A DNA stretch of 64,000 nucleotides. It comes from Chimonanthus salicifolius (lineage: Eukaryota > Streptophyta > Magnoliopsida > Laurales > Calycanthaceae). Made by a program: the position numbers and the translations under genes. Below, in pieces: positions 1-12,955 of this stretch (the stretch's first letter is position 1; every line of letters starts with the position of its first letter). The DNA is taken from NCBI GenBank assembly GCA_013350335.1, contig CM023539.1:15872302-15936301 (forward strand), in the 5' to 3' direction. The notes beneath the pieces were generated by a model. The model saw only the letters and a program-made list of their open reading frames with translations, did no database searches and had not been told where the DNA came from.

Positions 1-243
1 TCCTCATTAGGCGCAACTTCATTGATAAAGTTTGGAACACTGGAATCGTTTGAAGAAACAGGTCTATTGGATAACTAGGGGTCCCTCTGTCCTACAACTC
101 AGTGTATTGTACACTGCTTGACATATCTGTACCACAAAACAAGAAAATGTCAACAACAATTGCAGTTCTAAGTCAAGAACAAGTCTAGTTAGGTTGTAAC
201 CCATCACAGTCCTAGAGTTTGAGCCAAAGCTCTGATACCAAGC
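1..243 (-). mobile_element. Gypsy internal leader with tRNA-Met primer binding site
   Basis: This is the start of the internal region of a minus-strand LTR retrotransposon that runs off the left edge of the window. The primer binding site lies at 229-240; read on the minus strand it is TGGTATCAGAGC, matching the 3' end of plant initiator-Met tRNA. Three bases separate it from the LTR that begins at 244. No gag frame is recognisable in the 228 bases present. Confidence 0.7.
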
Positions 244-3200
244 TGTCACGTCCTGACCAGAAGGGTGGGCCCAGAATGCGACTGAATTTTTTTTTTTTTT
301 TGAAAGCTAAGACAACACTCAAGAATTCTAACTGGGCTGGATCAACGGTTAGGCCCAAAGGTCACACATGATCCTATCATGTGGACTCAAACATACACCA
401 TAAGTCCCTCCCAAGATACATAAACACAAACATCAATACACATAATTCCAAACATCGAATTATCATTAAAACATCATCAGAGTAACTACGAATATATGGT
501 AGTCTTAGTACATCACATTAAGGCATACTAGGTACCACACATGGTACTTTACAAAAACGAATGGTTCCAAGAACCAAAAAGCAAAGACAAGGGTATTCCC
601 CTTAGTGGGAATCCCAAAGCAACGCTGCAACTTATCCACCATAAGCTTCAAACATAGGGTTCTCCTCATCGGGTTCATCTCCTGAAAGGTGAGTGGGGTG
701 AGCTAACTAGCCCAATGAAGGAAATATAACAGTGCAGCATAATAAAACATCAGGTTAGTAAATAATCAACATTTGCAATATAATATCTTATGCTTGATAA
801 TAAATCCTCAATATCAAATATAATCTCATCATCATCATTCCATTCTCATCATCATTTCACAATTCATCATCCTTTCCATTACTGTTGTCATCTACCGTAA
901 CCCCTAGATACTATACTGACACCAATAGTATTAACTCCTGACATAGTCAAAATACATCCTTGCAAGTACATCTCCAGTATACACCTCAAAACCGGTACTA
1001 ACACACCTTGTCAGTCATTGTCGACCCACCTGGTCCAGTAGATGTAACCGACACACTCAGCTCGGCAATGGTTCAATAGTAAAAGGTACGTGGAAGCAAT
1101 ATTTCACATTTCATATGATTAACATCATAACATTTACCATTACCAACAGCGCTTCTTACAACAGTGCATCATGTCTAGGCACATGAGTGGGATCATCAAA
1201 CTTGAAACCACTCATTGCTCAAGATCCATCTCATATAACCTGTTTACACCTACTGCAAAGTTAAGTTCCCTCACCGTAAATGTGTGGTATCGCGGCCTCT
1301 GTTCAAACAAACAAACAAGTGCACAATCAATCATATCAATATACATAGCATCGAATGCATACACACAAGTAGTATTTCAAAACCATACTTGTTTTCCCAA
1401 AAATCTCCAAGGTAAATGGACTTGAGTCTCCTATTTGGTTTCTAACCATTTTAAGTTACAATAATCCACAATATAGAAATAATAAGGTGCTCAGTCCAAA
1501 ACTCATATTGTTTTCTGGGCATGACCAGATTGACTTATTGAGTTAGGTCTAGATACTCAGGTCACTTCTCGGTTGTCTTCTGGATAGGACCAGATCGACA
1601 TGTTGAGTAAGGGCGCGAGGTCACTCAGTGCCCGAGAAATATAGCGTCGGCCTGAAAGTGAAGTCACTCAGTGCCCGAACAATAGAGTCAGCCTGGAAGT
1701 GAATATAATAGCAGATACACTATAGTAATAAGAGAAGATGGTTAGTACATTTTTAATTTAAATGGGTACTAACATCACATGCATCATCATACAATCAAAC
1801 AAGATTTTACACTTAAAAACTGGGTCCCTCGGAACCAGGTACTGTGGTTTCGGATCATCCAAACCACTGCCTACACTAGTCACTGACTTCGGACTTTGGG
1901 TCTGACTTCGAATCATCCAAAGATCGGGTCTCGGATCGTCCGAAGGTCCTTCCGAACCGAAAAATCCAAAAAATAGGTCTCGGTAGGTCTATGTGTCTCA
2001 AAACATGCCGAGTGAGGCTCGGATTGTCCGAGTAGGGTTCGGTCCTTCCGAACTAGGCCCGGAACATTCGGGCGAGTTAAACTTGCCTCAGACACTTTAG
2101 GCTTCGGATGAAGCTCGGAGCGTCCGAAGGTGTAACTTCGGATCGTCCAAAGGGTACTACCCTCGGACCGTCCGAGAGTCATCTTCCTCCACTATCTGCA
2201 ACAGCAGACAATGATACCGAAACAGGGAGTGAAATACGAATGTAGAAACAGTGGGCTTCCTGGATTCAGTTTCCACATCCAACTGGTCAGATGGACTCCT
2301 CAGTGAGTCCTCTTTCCATAGGGAGTGATTTAAAGTTTTAAAACTAAACAGGGCATTAGATTTTAAAATGGAAAGCACACTGATATAAAGAAAACCAAGT
2401 TTTTCCTTAGACTTTGAAATGGTTTTACACACTCAACACTAAGCCAAAACTGGTTTTCCTTGATCTAAACCGACTGGAATTGAAAGAGAAACACAGTGGT
2501 TACCTTCACTCAAGTTCCTGGGTTGAAAATCTGATCGTTTGAAAAAACTTCCTTTAAAACTTACGGTAACTGAAAACTGGGAAACAGAGACAAGGCAGGT
2601 AGCTCGGCTGGTTGGTTTCATAGAAAGGGATTGAGAGAGAAGAAAGCTTGGGAGTTTGAAAGCTGTGCTAAGGGCTAGGATTTATGGGAAATCATCCGTG
2701 GATGGTGGTCATCCGGCCACTGCATGCGATTGCATGCAGCTGCGGCCGACGTCCCGAACAGTAACCGCACTGTTTGGGCGTTGGTTGCAAATCAACCCTT
2801 CAAAGTTTTCCATTTTGCAAATAAGTCCCCAATTTGATAAAAACTTGATTTTTAACTAAAAGCATGATCTCAAAAGCTCAAAAAATTTAATCCAACCTTT
2901 CAGATAAGTTGGGTTTTAAAAACTCTAATCACCATAAAAAATTGGAGATTTAAAACTCATTAAAAAATCATTGTTTTAAATAAACACCATAATTTAACAC
3001 TATTTACTTAATTTAACTAATGTTAAACAAAACAATTTAAAGTCCTCATTTTTGGGGTTTGAAAGAATAAACTAGACCATAATAAAATGGTCTAACGTAC
3101 TATACTTGTTTCAAAATTTATCTCGTTTCGAAAACTATTAAAAATATTTATTACTCCCTTTCGGGGTGTTGACGGGCAGTTTTAAATACTATTTTCTGAA

Positions 3201-3478
3201 AATAAAATTATTTTAAAATCAGAAATAGAAATCCTTGACTAAGGAGAATAATATCATCCAATAATAATCATATAATAACACAATAAATAAAATATTAATA
3301 ACAAGCGGTAAATTACCATTTTGTCCCTCCAGCTGGACGAGTTGGATCACTGAGCCTTCGAGCTCAGATTGGGCCACACCTGGGCTTTTCACAAAGCCCT
3401 AACAGTAATCTTCAAGATTAACTGGTCTAAGAAAGATTATTAAGCTAAACTACGCCTAATTTGGGTTAGGGTATCACA
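244..3478 (-). mobile_element. LTR-A, gypsy-type long terminal repeat (3235 bp)
   Basis: Read on the minus strand the LTR starts TGTGATACCC at 3478 and ends GACGTGACA at 244, next to the primer site at 229-240, so this is a 5' LTR. The length of about 3.2 kb and the text (for example the 'gagctaactagccca' stretch near 699) resemble Tekay/Del-type chromovirus LTRs; that lineage assignment is an inference. The middle of the LTR (1849-2176) carries an array of short palindromes described separately. No open frame of note lies inside. The matching 3' LTR would be left of the window. Confidence 0.75.
1849..2176. repeat. Array of about ten TCGGATCGTCCGA-like palindromes in LTR-A
   Basis: Short near-palindromes of the form YTCGGANCRTCCGAR recur at about 1849, 1907, 1930, 1943, 2018, 2038, 2059, 2114, 2137 and 2162. 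Clean examples are CTCGGATCGTCCGAAG at 1930, CTCGGATTGTCCGAG at 2018 and CTCGGACCGTCCGAG at 2162. Spacing is irregular (about 15-80 bases). Each copy can fold into a small hairpin in RNA or single-stranded DNA. The function is unknown. Confidence 0.8.
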
Positions 3479-4258
3479 GCTAGGGATAGGTTTGATGACT
3501 CATGCACTGCTACACGCATATGTAGCATGCATGTAGCAGCTTGCATGGGTTTGTTAAGATTATATTTTTTTATATTATGTCTTTTTATCTTATCTTTTCT
3601 AATTAGGATGAAATAGGTTTAATAAAATTAATCCAACTGAACTAAAATGTTGAATTCTGAAAATCATAACCATTGTAAAAATTTCGAGAATACACTTTGA
3701 AAATCAATAGATTTTAATAAAAATTATGTTTTAACCAAATTCCTTAAGTTAAATTGTAATTATTTAAAGGTACTTAAAATCATACTTTTAAAATCTAAAA
3801 ATACAAAATGATGGTTTAAAACATAGATTAAACAGTAGATATTTTCTTAAAATTTTCTAATTTCCAGAATTATTTTTAAATAATTATTTTCATAAATAGG
3901 GACCTTTTGGAGTCAAATTTATAAATATTTTTGAAGATCAACAATACAACTTAAAGGATCTTATAAATTCTAAATTTAAAATAATTAACAAAGTGTGAAT
4001 TTGAAAATCTAATTAGCTTAGTTAAAATATTTTCCAATTAAACAACGTTTAACACTACTAATTAATTGAGCAAAATTATAATTTTGCCCTTCCAACTTAA
4101 ACGAATTGGATTGATGAGCTACCGAGCTCTGATTGGGCAGATCTAGACTTTTCAAAAAGTCCAAACCGTAATCTTCATGATTTACAGGCTAAAAATACAA
4201 TTAATTAACACAAATCACATTATTAGACCTAATTTCGGATTAGGGTATTAGACTAAGC
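3479..4258 (-). mobile_element. Decayed LTR fragment related to LTR-A
   Basis: The stretch at about 4070-4255 (attttgcccttccaactt, then gagctctgattgggc, ending in a 'ggattagggtatta' motif) parallels 3300-3478 at the 5' end of LTR-A. It is therefore probably another minus-strand LTR 5' end, AT-rich and diverged. Boundaries are unclear and there is no coding content. Confidence 0.4.
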
Positions 4259-4740
4259 AAGTGCTTCTTAGTGTTGTTTTAATTTTTAAAGCGTCTTGTG
4301 AAGTCGATTAAAGCATGTTGCTTGAACCACTATAAAAAATAGAGGGATAAGGACGTAGTCCGAGGTTAAGTCGAACCTTTCAAAACCTTAGGGATTGGGT
4401 GAAATTTCCAGTCAATTGAGTTAGGTGGAAGTCCTACTCTATTCGTGAGACGTAATTCCCTACATAGTGTATTTGGGATAGCCCAAGATTGGGTGAGTCC
4501 AACATTGGATGTATGTTTGTTTATACCGACCCACTATACATTTAGTGTTGTGGGTGTTTGGTCTTTTGTTTGTGTGATTGATCTATAACTGGTGCACTCT
4601 TGTTATCACACAACACATCTATCTTGATTAACATTGTTATATCCGTTGCAAATTATTTTATTTAATCAAGAAATTTGTGAAGACCACAAAAATTGGTGAT
4701 TGCTTTATTCACCACCCCTCTAGGGTCAATCATGTTCTAC
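4259..4740 (+). mobile_element. Copia-like LTR 3' fragment
   Basis: Plus-strand text ending in 'attcaccacccctctaggg' near 4708-4727 resembles the end of plant Sirevirus-type copia LTRs, which typically finish with TTCACCCCCCTCTAG. The upstream part has 'gtgggtgtttggtc' and other non-coding sequence. No internal region follows, so it is a truncated fragment. Confidence 0.4.
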
Positions 4741-6997
4741 CACACCGAGAACTTTCACATCCCATCACTCGGGAATAATTCACAATTCAAGTTACCTATA
4801 CACTACTCCATGTACCATTTCTCATAGGGTTTCACACTGGAGTTTATTTACCCTCAAGTTTTCACAACCCAGAACAATCAAGTTTTCATAGCCTGCATAA
4901 GCTCAATAACACAATATATCTCACATACACACGCATATGCACAACATATAACAGATCTAGAATTGACAACGAACACGTCGTGTCTTTATTCAATTTTCTA
5001 AACCTATTACCCTCTAGACGCCTAAATGGATCCCATACTGCGTTTTAGATTACTAAGCCTCGGCTCCTGACAGCTTATAGTGCTTATATTATAACAGTTA
5101 AAACAAATTATATCTCTTACAAGTAAGTGATGCCAGGTCTCGCTTTCTGGTCTCATTTAGTCTTTTCCATCCTTTAGTGTCTATGGGTCCCATTTTCGTC
5201 CTAGAGTTAATAGATTTTATCATAATTCCATAATTGGAATCCAGTCGAGTCTCCTCATCTTTTATCCTGTTAGTTCTACGAGCAATCTATGAAAATAGGA
5301 TAAATCTATGAGTTTTCAATTCAAACTCAAATACATGTAAATTATTCCCAAAATCCCCATATTTATTTTTCACAAAAAAACAGGTTAATGGAAATGAGTC
5401 TCATAGGCTCTTTCTACTCAACTCTTAATTATGTCAAAGAAGCCATCCAAAAGACATAATAAAGAGAAAATGAAACTTAGTCAGTGTCTAGTCTCGTATT
5501 TCTTCTTGGCCACAGAAGAGTATTGAGACTTAGCCCAGAGAGTATAATACAATTAAGTAAATAAAAGTACTCAGTGCCCAACTCATATACCACCGAGCGA
5601 CCATAATCACTACAGATGGATAATTTCGGCCCAGGGGTACAGTGCGGTAAAGTAAACACCCAATGATGAAAGGAAACCACACAAGAGTTAGTTGGGGTTA
5701 GTATTATGCCCCTTTTTATTTAGAAAAGAGAAATTGATATTTCTCGAAAGTTTTAAAAGTATAACTTAAAAATATATAAAAAGGGCCATTTTCCCTCCAT
5801 TTCTATCCATTTTCACTTCTAATTTTACCCTAAGCTTATAAATAGAAGAAAGAGAAAGTTTTGATACCTTTCGGAAGAGTTTTAGCGAAGTTTCGACTTT
5901 CCCTCTAAAATCCATAAAAAATGCCACTATAGAAATCAGAGGAAAACACATAAGAGGGGGAAAGAAATTGCATTAGAGAGAGAAAATGTTTGCATGAGGG
6001 AGGGGACCTATACCTTTTTATAAGGGAATGGATGAATGGATAAGCATTATCCAAAATTTTGGATGATATTTATCCAAAACATTATCCATGATGCTCATCC
6101 AAAACATCATCCTTGATATTTATCCAAAACATTGTCCTTTCATTTTTATTTTTTTCTCTAATTTATTTTTAAAAAACATCTTGATAAATTAAGATTCCAA
6201 CAGATAAATCTGACTAGTCCATTGGATTGGGTGCTAAGAACTAATCAAGTCATCAAAATATGGAGAGCAATACACATAAAAATCTGTTGATTTAACCAAA
6301 GATGACAATTTTGCCAAATTTCCATAGATTTGGAATATCCTTTAGGGAAAATCTGACTTCGCGGATATGTTGGGCAAATTTGCCGCATAAAAAAGTTCTA
6401 AAGCCCGAAAAAGTTTTGAAGTCAAAAGCCACTCCGTTCAATTGAAGACATTTGTTTTAAGTGTGCACACTAAACGTCGGTCCACACTCAACCGTGCAGT
6501 TTGAGCATCCCACACTTCATTGTGAAAATCTAAAAACATGGAATAGTCATGTTCAACATTGATTGAACACAACCTATTTTCTTGTAAATTTTTTTACTTT
6601 CTTGGATATTTAAAAATTCAAAGTTTTATAAATAGTGATCCCCCAAAGATAGTTAAAATAAAAACCGAAAAATCCGTTAAACTCAAAATTTAAAACTCAT
6701 CAAATATGTGCAATTGAGAATTCAAGTGATTCAATAAGAGGTTTTCCAAATAAAAATCGCTTGGAGGTCACATAGGGCTAAAGTTCAGTTATTTACAGTT
6801 TTGTCGTTCCAACTTTTAACGAGTCGGATCAATGAGCTAACGAGCTTAGATCGAGCCAAATTTGTACTCTTCAAAAACCCCACTCGGTAATCTTCATGAT
6901 TAATAGATCACAAATCGCACATAACGGCTTAATAATTACACAATGAATCTATAATTAATCACAATTATTCACCAATAAGGTTTGGGGAAGTACATAA
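4741..6997 (-). mobile_element. Second decayed LTR-like copy related to LTR-A
   Basis: The right end (about 6780-6990) repeats the motif order seen at 3300-3478 and 4070-4255: a 'cgttccaactt' stretch, 'gatcaatgagctaacgagc', then 'taatcttcatgatta'. The middle (about 5440-5640) has 'ctcagtgccc' text like LTR-A near 1633. It is a minus-strand LTR relic without clear ends and without supported coding sequence. Confidence 0.4.
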
Positions 6998-8617
6998 TAG
7001 AGGGATAAAATTCTGATGCACCTCACATTATGTAAGGGTTAGATTTTTATGGTTGTAAGCCCCTCCCTATCCCATTAGGGTCAGAGTAATATAATAAGGA
7101 TATTTGAGTGGGAAGAGAGGCGAGCGTCATGACGCGAGCCGAGTCTGAAGACCCGACCCTCGACTGGCCCATCTAGTGTGTGCGCACGGACAGAAGTCCA
7201 TTATCACATTTGGAACACACTAATATAAACCTGCGGAAATATATAAAAGTATTTGATCCATCTGAATGATAACCATTCACATTCCAAAGCAAAGTGTAAG
7301 GATCCCACATAAGTGAAATTACAAATATCAAGTCTAACACAAGTATCTAGGAGTTTATACATCAATAATTACATTTCCATTCTCATAACTCTTGTAAAAC
7401 ACATTTTCTCAAAAGATAAACAAAATAACAAAATGAATTAAGTCTTCTTCCAAAATATCAAAAATGAGTAAATCTCTCTACGCTCTTTCTTTTGCTTTCT
7501 TTCTATTCATGTTTGACTATTACTCGGCTCGGCCTCATCACCTTTCTCCTTATCTGCATTAGATTCTAAAAAGAGGAAAGAATTGTGGGCTTAGTCACAC
7601 GCCCAGTAGGAATTCCAATCAAAGTAGGTACCAACATGTGATGAAAAACATACATCAATATTTCATAACTCATTCAAACCTCATTGAAAATCAAATATGA
7701 AATCACATGTTCAAAATCCAATTATATCTCATAATGGGGAAAAATATATTCAAATCCAAATCATGCTCATTTAATAATAATAATAATCATAGTGCTTTCA
7801 ACTTATCTAGAAATCAACATGTAGTGTGATGCCATAGGTGCCATGAATCTATGCAAGCCCTTTCATGCCCCATGCATTGGTCAATCTTTCTTTCTCATTC
7901 AATGGTTATAACATTGCCCATTAATGTCCATAGTTTTCCCGAGCCATCGGCTGGAGCTACTACCCATTACTAACAATTTAACCGGGACTACCGAGGGAGC
8001 GCTACACACCCATACTCCTACGCAGGTTTTGGGACTTCTCTGACCCTGGATCTTTCTGCCCAATTATAATGTCATAATTTGTAACCCATGAACGTGGCCA
8101 AATACAATGGTTGTTGATTTCATATGTGTAGAAGGTGCTTCTGAGATCAAAGTGTGTTGTCCATTTATCTCGGTCTCATGCATTCCCATCCCATGCAAAT
8201 GCATGAAGTACATGTCTATGAATGTTATTAAATCCATCCGATAATACCAAGTGAACTCATGCTTTTCATAAATGAAAATACATTATTTTGCTATACCCAA
8301 AATCAAACATTCTATGCAATTATAAAATTGTAAAATTGAAATCAAATACTATACATATAATCATTATGGTACTTCAATAATGTAGGAAGACCTACTTGAT
8401 TGGAGATGATCGACGAGGAAAATGAATCACGAAATAGCATGTACGACTCCTAAGTCATCTCTGGATCCTTCGATTATTTCTATGGATTAAGACACAACAA
8501 TCACATCATTACTATTTAGGAGATCAGATTTGGAGAATCTTATTGGTGCCCTATTAATCCCACATTAGTGATCGAAACAAGAGTGTGAGGTTATGAATAA
8601 GACAGTCTGATCACTGT

Positions 8618-9372
8618 TGTTAGGGCCTCGGTTTGACCGAGTCTATGTTTTGTCAATTTCGTGACCAAGCGTGACTGTGTGTTGGACCTTGCCTTGGAAG
8701 ATTGTGAAGATGTCAGAAGATCTACTATGCATTGAAGAGTCAACACCGAACATGTGATTGGCACACAGGTAAGTGAACCTTAGTAGACCTTAGGTTAAGC
8801 CTAAATACCTTAGAAGTCAATGATTAATAAATTGGAAAACTGAAAAATGTTTGACTCTCAGCCTCGAGGCCTCAAGCATTTTGTCGAGGCCTCAAAGATT
8901 GTCCATATCTGAGTGAAATTATGACAGCTGGATTTCAGCTTAAAATCTCAAGTCCTTCTGTCATTTGACCAAAAATCTCACAAGATATGGTAAGAAAAAT
9001 CTGGAAAAGGGAAATACTCCCCTTAATTTTGAAAAATCCCAAGTCTTATCATGATTGGCAATCTTATACATTTTTGGAAAGGCTCTTCGTTTTTGAAAAG
9101 TTTACATATCTGGAAAATCTTAAGAGGCTCCTTATTTGAAAGATCATGGAAAATCTTTTCAGCCTCTTATTAACTCTATCCTTATCATGATTGTCAATAA
9201 AAATCTAAAATATTTCAAGAGGCTCCCTTTGATTTTAAAAAATCTTTGAATATCATCTTGCCACCTCATGTCTTGTCAAGTCAAATATCCTGATTGAAAA
9301 TCAAGGACATGTGGCAAATAAATGAGCTGGTCTTTGACTACATATGATTAGAAATTAAGGTTTGAAATTAGA
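8618..9372 (+). mobile_element. Copia-like LTR 5' fragment
   Basis: The piece starts TGTTAGGGCCTCGG at 8618 and carries short inverted motifs: CTCGGTTTGACCGAG at 8628, and two copies of a 'tcgaggcctca' block near 8864-8904. It is probably the 5' part of a Sirevirus-like copia LTR, truncated near 9372. No coding sequence is seen. Confidence 0.4.
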
Positions 9373-9380
9373 AAACCCAA

Positions 9381-9575
9381 CGGGAGCTGTCCCTCACCGA
9401 TCATCCATCGACCAATGAGCGGGAGAGCACATCCTCAGCCTACTCAGTCATCCGGGGATCACGAACCATACCAGCGGGAGCCGTCTCTCACCTATCATCC
9501 CTCGACCAATGAGCAGGCGAGGACATCCTCAGCCTACTCAATCATCCGGGGATAGGGAATCACCATCCCTCCCTT
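9381..9575. repeat. 94-bp tandem duplication
   Basis: Two adjacent copies of a unit of about 94 bases start at 9381 (cgggagctgtccctcacc) and 9475 (cgggagccgtctctcacc). They differ by a handful of substitutions. The unit is non-coding and sits inside the LTR stack. Confidence 0.8.
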
Positions 9576-11772
9576 TGGTCTCCACATGGACGAACCACTC
9601 AACCCATCAGACCACTAGGAACGCCTCATCCGACACGCACTCGGGTAACGTGTCTGTGGTGACCTCTAAATCGGCCTTGGACGAGCTAACACTCAACCCT
9701 AGAACTTCCCAGAGATTTCCATGAGCACCTCACAACATGTCTCTCCTAGGAATCTCGGGCACCTAGCCATCCAAACTGGACCACACCTCCCTCATGGGCG
9801 TGTTTGAAGATCACACCTGACAATCTATCCCATGCCAGGAAGTACTTCAACCCATGTCCAACCACCGGGTAACCCATGGTCCAACCACAATTCCACTGAA
9901 CGGTCCCACACAACATCCTCACCCTAACTACCCGACAAGCTAGGGGAGTCACTAGATCCTGATGTTGCCTAGTACCCATGTCCCCACCGGCATCCCACAT
10001 ATGCTAGCTATATGTATGCACAATTACCTCCTACACCTACACATGCTGTTAACATAGTCCATCGCATAATAATCTGGTGTATACGTCACTATTTATCATG
10101 GGCCGGCATGTTAACATTCAAACATGTTTTAATGTCTACCAGTCCAAACTAATTATCACATAATCATATAGCATATTATCAACAGGACATATTACACCAG
10201 AATCAGGCATATACCACTACATATCATATGTTCGTATGTTGGCATCTTATCATATTATCAACAAAAATAAACTTTAATCATGTCAACATACAATCAATCA
10301 TGACATCAGATAAATAACCCGTGTATGCCTCTGCAAACATCGGATACGAATACATGCGGATGGGGATCTGCCACATAATGGTATCAATAGTTCCCTTGCC
10401 AAGTGGCTCATAATAACGGAGACCCCTATTCGCCGCATTTCGTACCCACACATTTGATAGAATAGTAATATGCATAGATGCATGCTAAGAACGGTGGTAA
10501 GTTCTCTCACCTGTATGCGTTTTGAAATCAACTTCGAGGAACCTAGTCCACTGGGTTGAAGGGGGCTCGATCTGATGAAAAAGAAATACAAGGATGGACA
10601 AACGGGTTAAAACGGGCTAAAACAAGTCTGGGCCACAAACGGGCCGAACATGGCCCAAAACTGAAAACTAGATCCAAAACTAGGTCAGATTCGGGACTGG
10701 GCCTAAAACTAAAAACTGGATCTAAAATGGGCCAAATCTGAGAATTGGGCCATAAGATGGGTCGGGCCCAAAGCTGGGCCGAGCCTAAAATCGAGCTGGG
10801 CCAATTGAAACTAGGCCGAAGGCTGAGGTGGATGGGCCTGACTGGCCCAGTCGGGTCTAGGCCGGACCAGATCTAGCGAGCTGGGCCGGATTATCGGGGT
10901 CCAAAGTCGGACCTAGCTGAGTCAACTCGGCAGCTCTGAGTGACTCAGTAGAAAGAGAAGGGGAAAGAAGGAAAATGAGGGAAGAAAAGGGGAAAGTCGG
11001 GAAAAATGAAGGAAAAGATAAGGAAAACCAGAAAAAATGGAGGAAAAGAAAGAAAACAGAGAATGAGAGAGAGAGGGTACCTGGGACAACGAGAGGGGGG
11101 TTAAAATCTGGCGGCCGGAAGGCACGAAGCTTTGTTTGAATCCTAGATCTCGAACAGTAGAGGGGCAAACGACTGCAACTTGGGCGGGTGGCGGCGACCG
11201 AGATGGAAGAAGGAAAGGAAAATATCAGATAGAGAAAAGAGGAAGAAGAGAAGGACGAGAGGGGTGAAAGGGATGAGAGAGAGAGAGAGAGGAGAGGATG
11301 CGGCGGTCACAGGGGGTTTAGGGTTAGGGTTTTGATGAAAGAGGGAAAAAGAAAAGAAGGATGAAAGAGGTGAGGGAGAGACGGGCGCGGCAGCACTGTA
11401 GCGAGCTGCTACAGTGTTGTGCGGAAAAAAAAAAAGCGTATCACCGATTAGGGTTTTGGGGGAAGGGGCTTTTAAGTTAGGATATTTCTCTTTTTTTTTT
11501 TTTAAACGAGAGATAAAAACAAAATCTTAAATTTTCCAAAGAAAATAAATAAATTAAAACTCATTAAAAAATCAAACGTCGAACATCAGGGAAGATAACG
11601 TGTGATTTTCAAACATTTTACATGATAAAATATTCAATAATTCAAAATTATGAAAGTGCCCTTTCAGTGTTGGAACTCAAAATTGGGCAAATCAGGACCC
11701 AACACGGGGCCCACACTCTCTCCACTACTACTAAGACCCCAAAACTCCGAAAAATCGAGTTGAGTCATTACA
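9576..11772 (-). mobile_element. LTR-C, gypsy-like LTR segment
   Basis: On the minus strand an LTR start, TGTAATGACTC, is at 11772, immediately preceded on that strand by a G-rich tract (the C-run at 11780-11794 on the plus strand) that could be a polypurine tract. The body contains 'gggcc'-rich text (10600-10920) and a GA-rich low-complexity stretch (10960-11300). The 3' limit of the LTR is not clear. Reading frames here are low-complexity and unsupported. Confidence 0.4.
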
Positions 11773-11961
11773 TATTCAACCCCCCCCCCCCCCCTCTCTC
11801 CTCTCTAGGTCTTGCATACTTCTAGTAACGGATTTTCAACTGCTAGTTCGGAACTTGAGGTATTATGTTTGAAACTTCTGAAGCTTCAAAACATCTGTTC
11901 CCCTTCGGATCGTCTAAAGTTATACAGTCGTGCACTGGTAAATCAATATGCTTGGAACTTT

Positions 11962-12292
11962 GGTCTCGGAACTTCCGAACCAAGTTCCGAGACCTCGGAA
12001 CTTCTAGACTCTCTCTCGGTACTTCCGAAACATGTAGATTTTCAAAATTACATTAAATTTCTCGAAACTTTTGTCTTGGAACTTCCGAGCTAGGTTCCGA
12101 GACCTCGGGTCCTCTTTTGGACTTAACAGGGTTTTCTGATTTTTCTTAAGTATTTAGTCCCTTCGGGGGTTCACTGGTTTTCTCAGAACTTGGTCTCTGA
12201 ACTTCTGAGTCAAGTTCAGAGACCTCATTATCTCTCTATGACCTTTGGAACTTCAGTAATTCCCTCGGATCGTCCGAGACAGGTTCCGAGAC
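11962..12292. repeat. Hairpin array in LTR-B with paired arm changes
   Basis: Four inverted repeats are visible. At 11962-11994 arms GGTCTCGGAACTT and AAGTTCCGAGACC (13 bases, perfect) flank a 7-base loop. At 12073-12103 a diverged copy keeps most pairing. At 12192-12224 arms GGTCTCTGAACTT and AAGTTCAGAGACC are again perfectly complementary although one position differs from the first copy on both arms. At 12264-12278 there is CTCGGATCGTCCGAG followed by a partial arm. The function is unknown. Confidence 0.85.
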
Positions 12293-12837
12293 TTGTCTTC
12301 TTCAAACAGTCAGCTGCGAAAAACTGCAGAAAACTGTAGAACGGGTCGAGTTTCTAAAACTGTAAAAACAAAATGGTTAAAGTGATTGGGCTTGATTTCC
12401 AAATCCAACTGGATGGATTAATTCTAGACTTAATTACCTTCATTTTTTAAAATTAATATGTTTAATTTGGTTAAGAAAAACTAAAGATCTTCACCTTAGA
12501 AAGGTTATGTGTGTGGAAACTCATGAGTTTCCACTTTCTTGCAATTTTCATATTTCTTAACCAAATTTGTAATACACAAATTTTTTTAAACTTCCTAATG
12601 GTTTCTTATCATCATAAATTCGACATACCTCGAGGATTTTCAATTTCGTTGCTGAATCGAAAGGGGCTCGGGTTGGATTTGGGGTTTTCTTCCTTCTTCT
12701 TTGTATTCTTCTTTCTCTCTTCTTTTCCTCATTTTCTTGTTTTCTTCTTTGGCCACCAACGAAAGTGGAGGAGGGAAAAGGAGAGGAGGGAGGGAACCAT
12801 GTAAACTGTATGACGGTAAGGAGAAGGGAGAATACCG

Positions 12838-12955
12838 TGTGTGAGAGAGAGGGAAATAGAGAGTGTGGTGTGAGAGGGAGAGGAAATATAGAGTGTCGTG
12901 TGAGAGGGAGAGGAAATATAGAGTGTCGTGTGAGAGGGAGAGGAAATAGAGAATG
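12838..12955. repeat. 30-bp minisatellite, about four units
   Basis: Units of gtgtgagagggagaggaaat followed by about ten bases (atagagtgtc) repeat nearly perfectly within a GA-rich region. Because the period is a multiple of three, all frames stay open and create an artefactual repetitive peptide. Confidence 0.8.

Noticed and set aside
10857..11168. Minus-strand 103-codon ORF, Phe/Ser/Leu-rich
   Set aside because: It arises from GA-rich low-complexity DNA and overlaps another frame of the same kind.
11780..11794. C-run as an assembly gap or artefact
   Set aside because: A 15-base C-run also fits a decayed polypurine tract on the minus strand next to the LTR-C start, so no artefact needs to be assumed.
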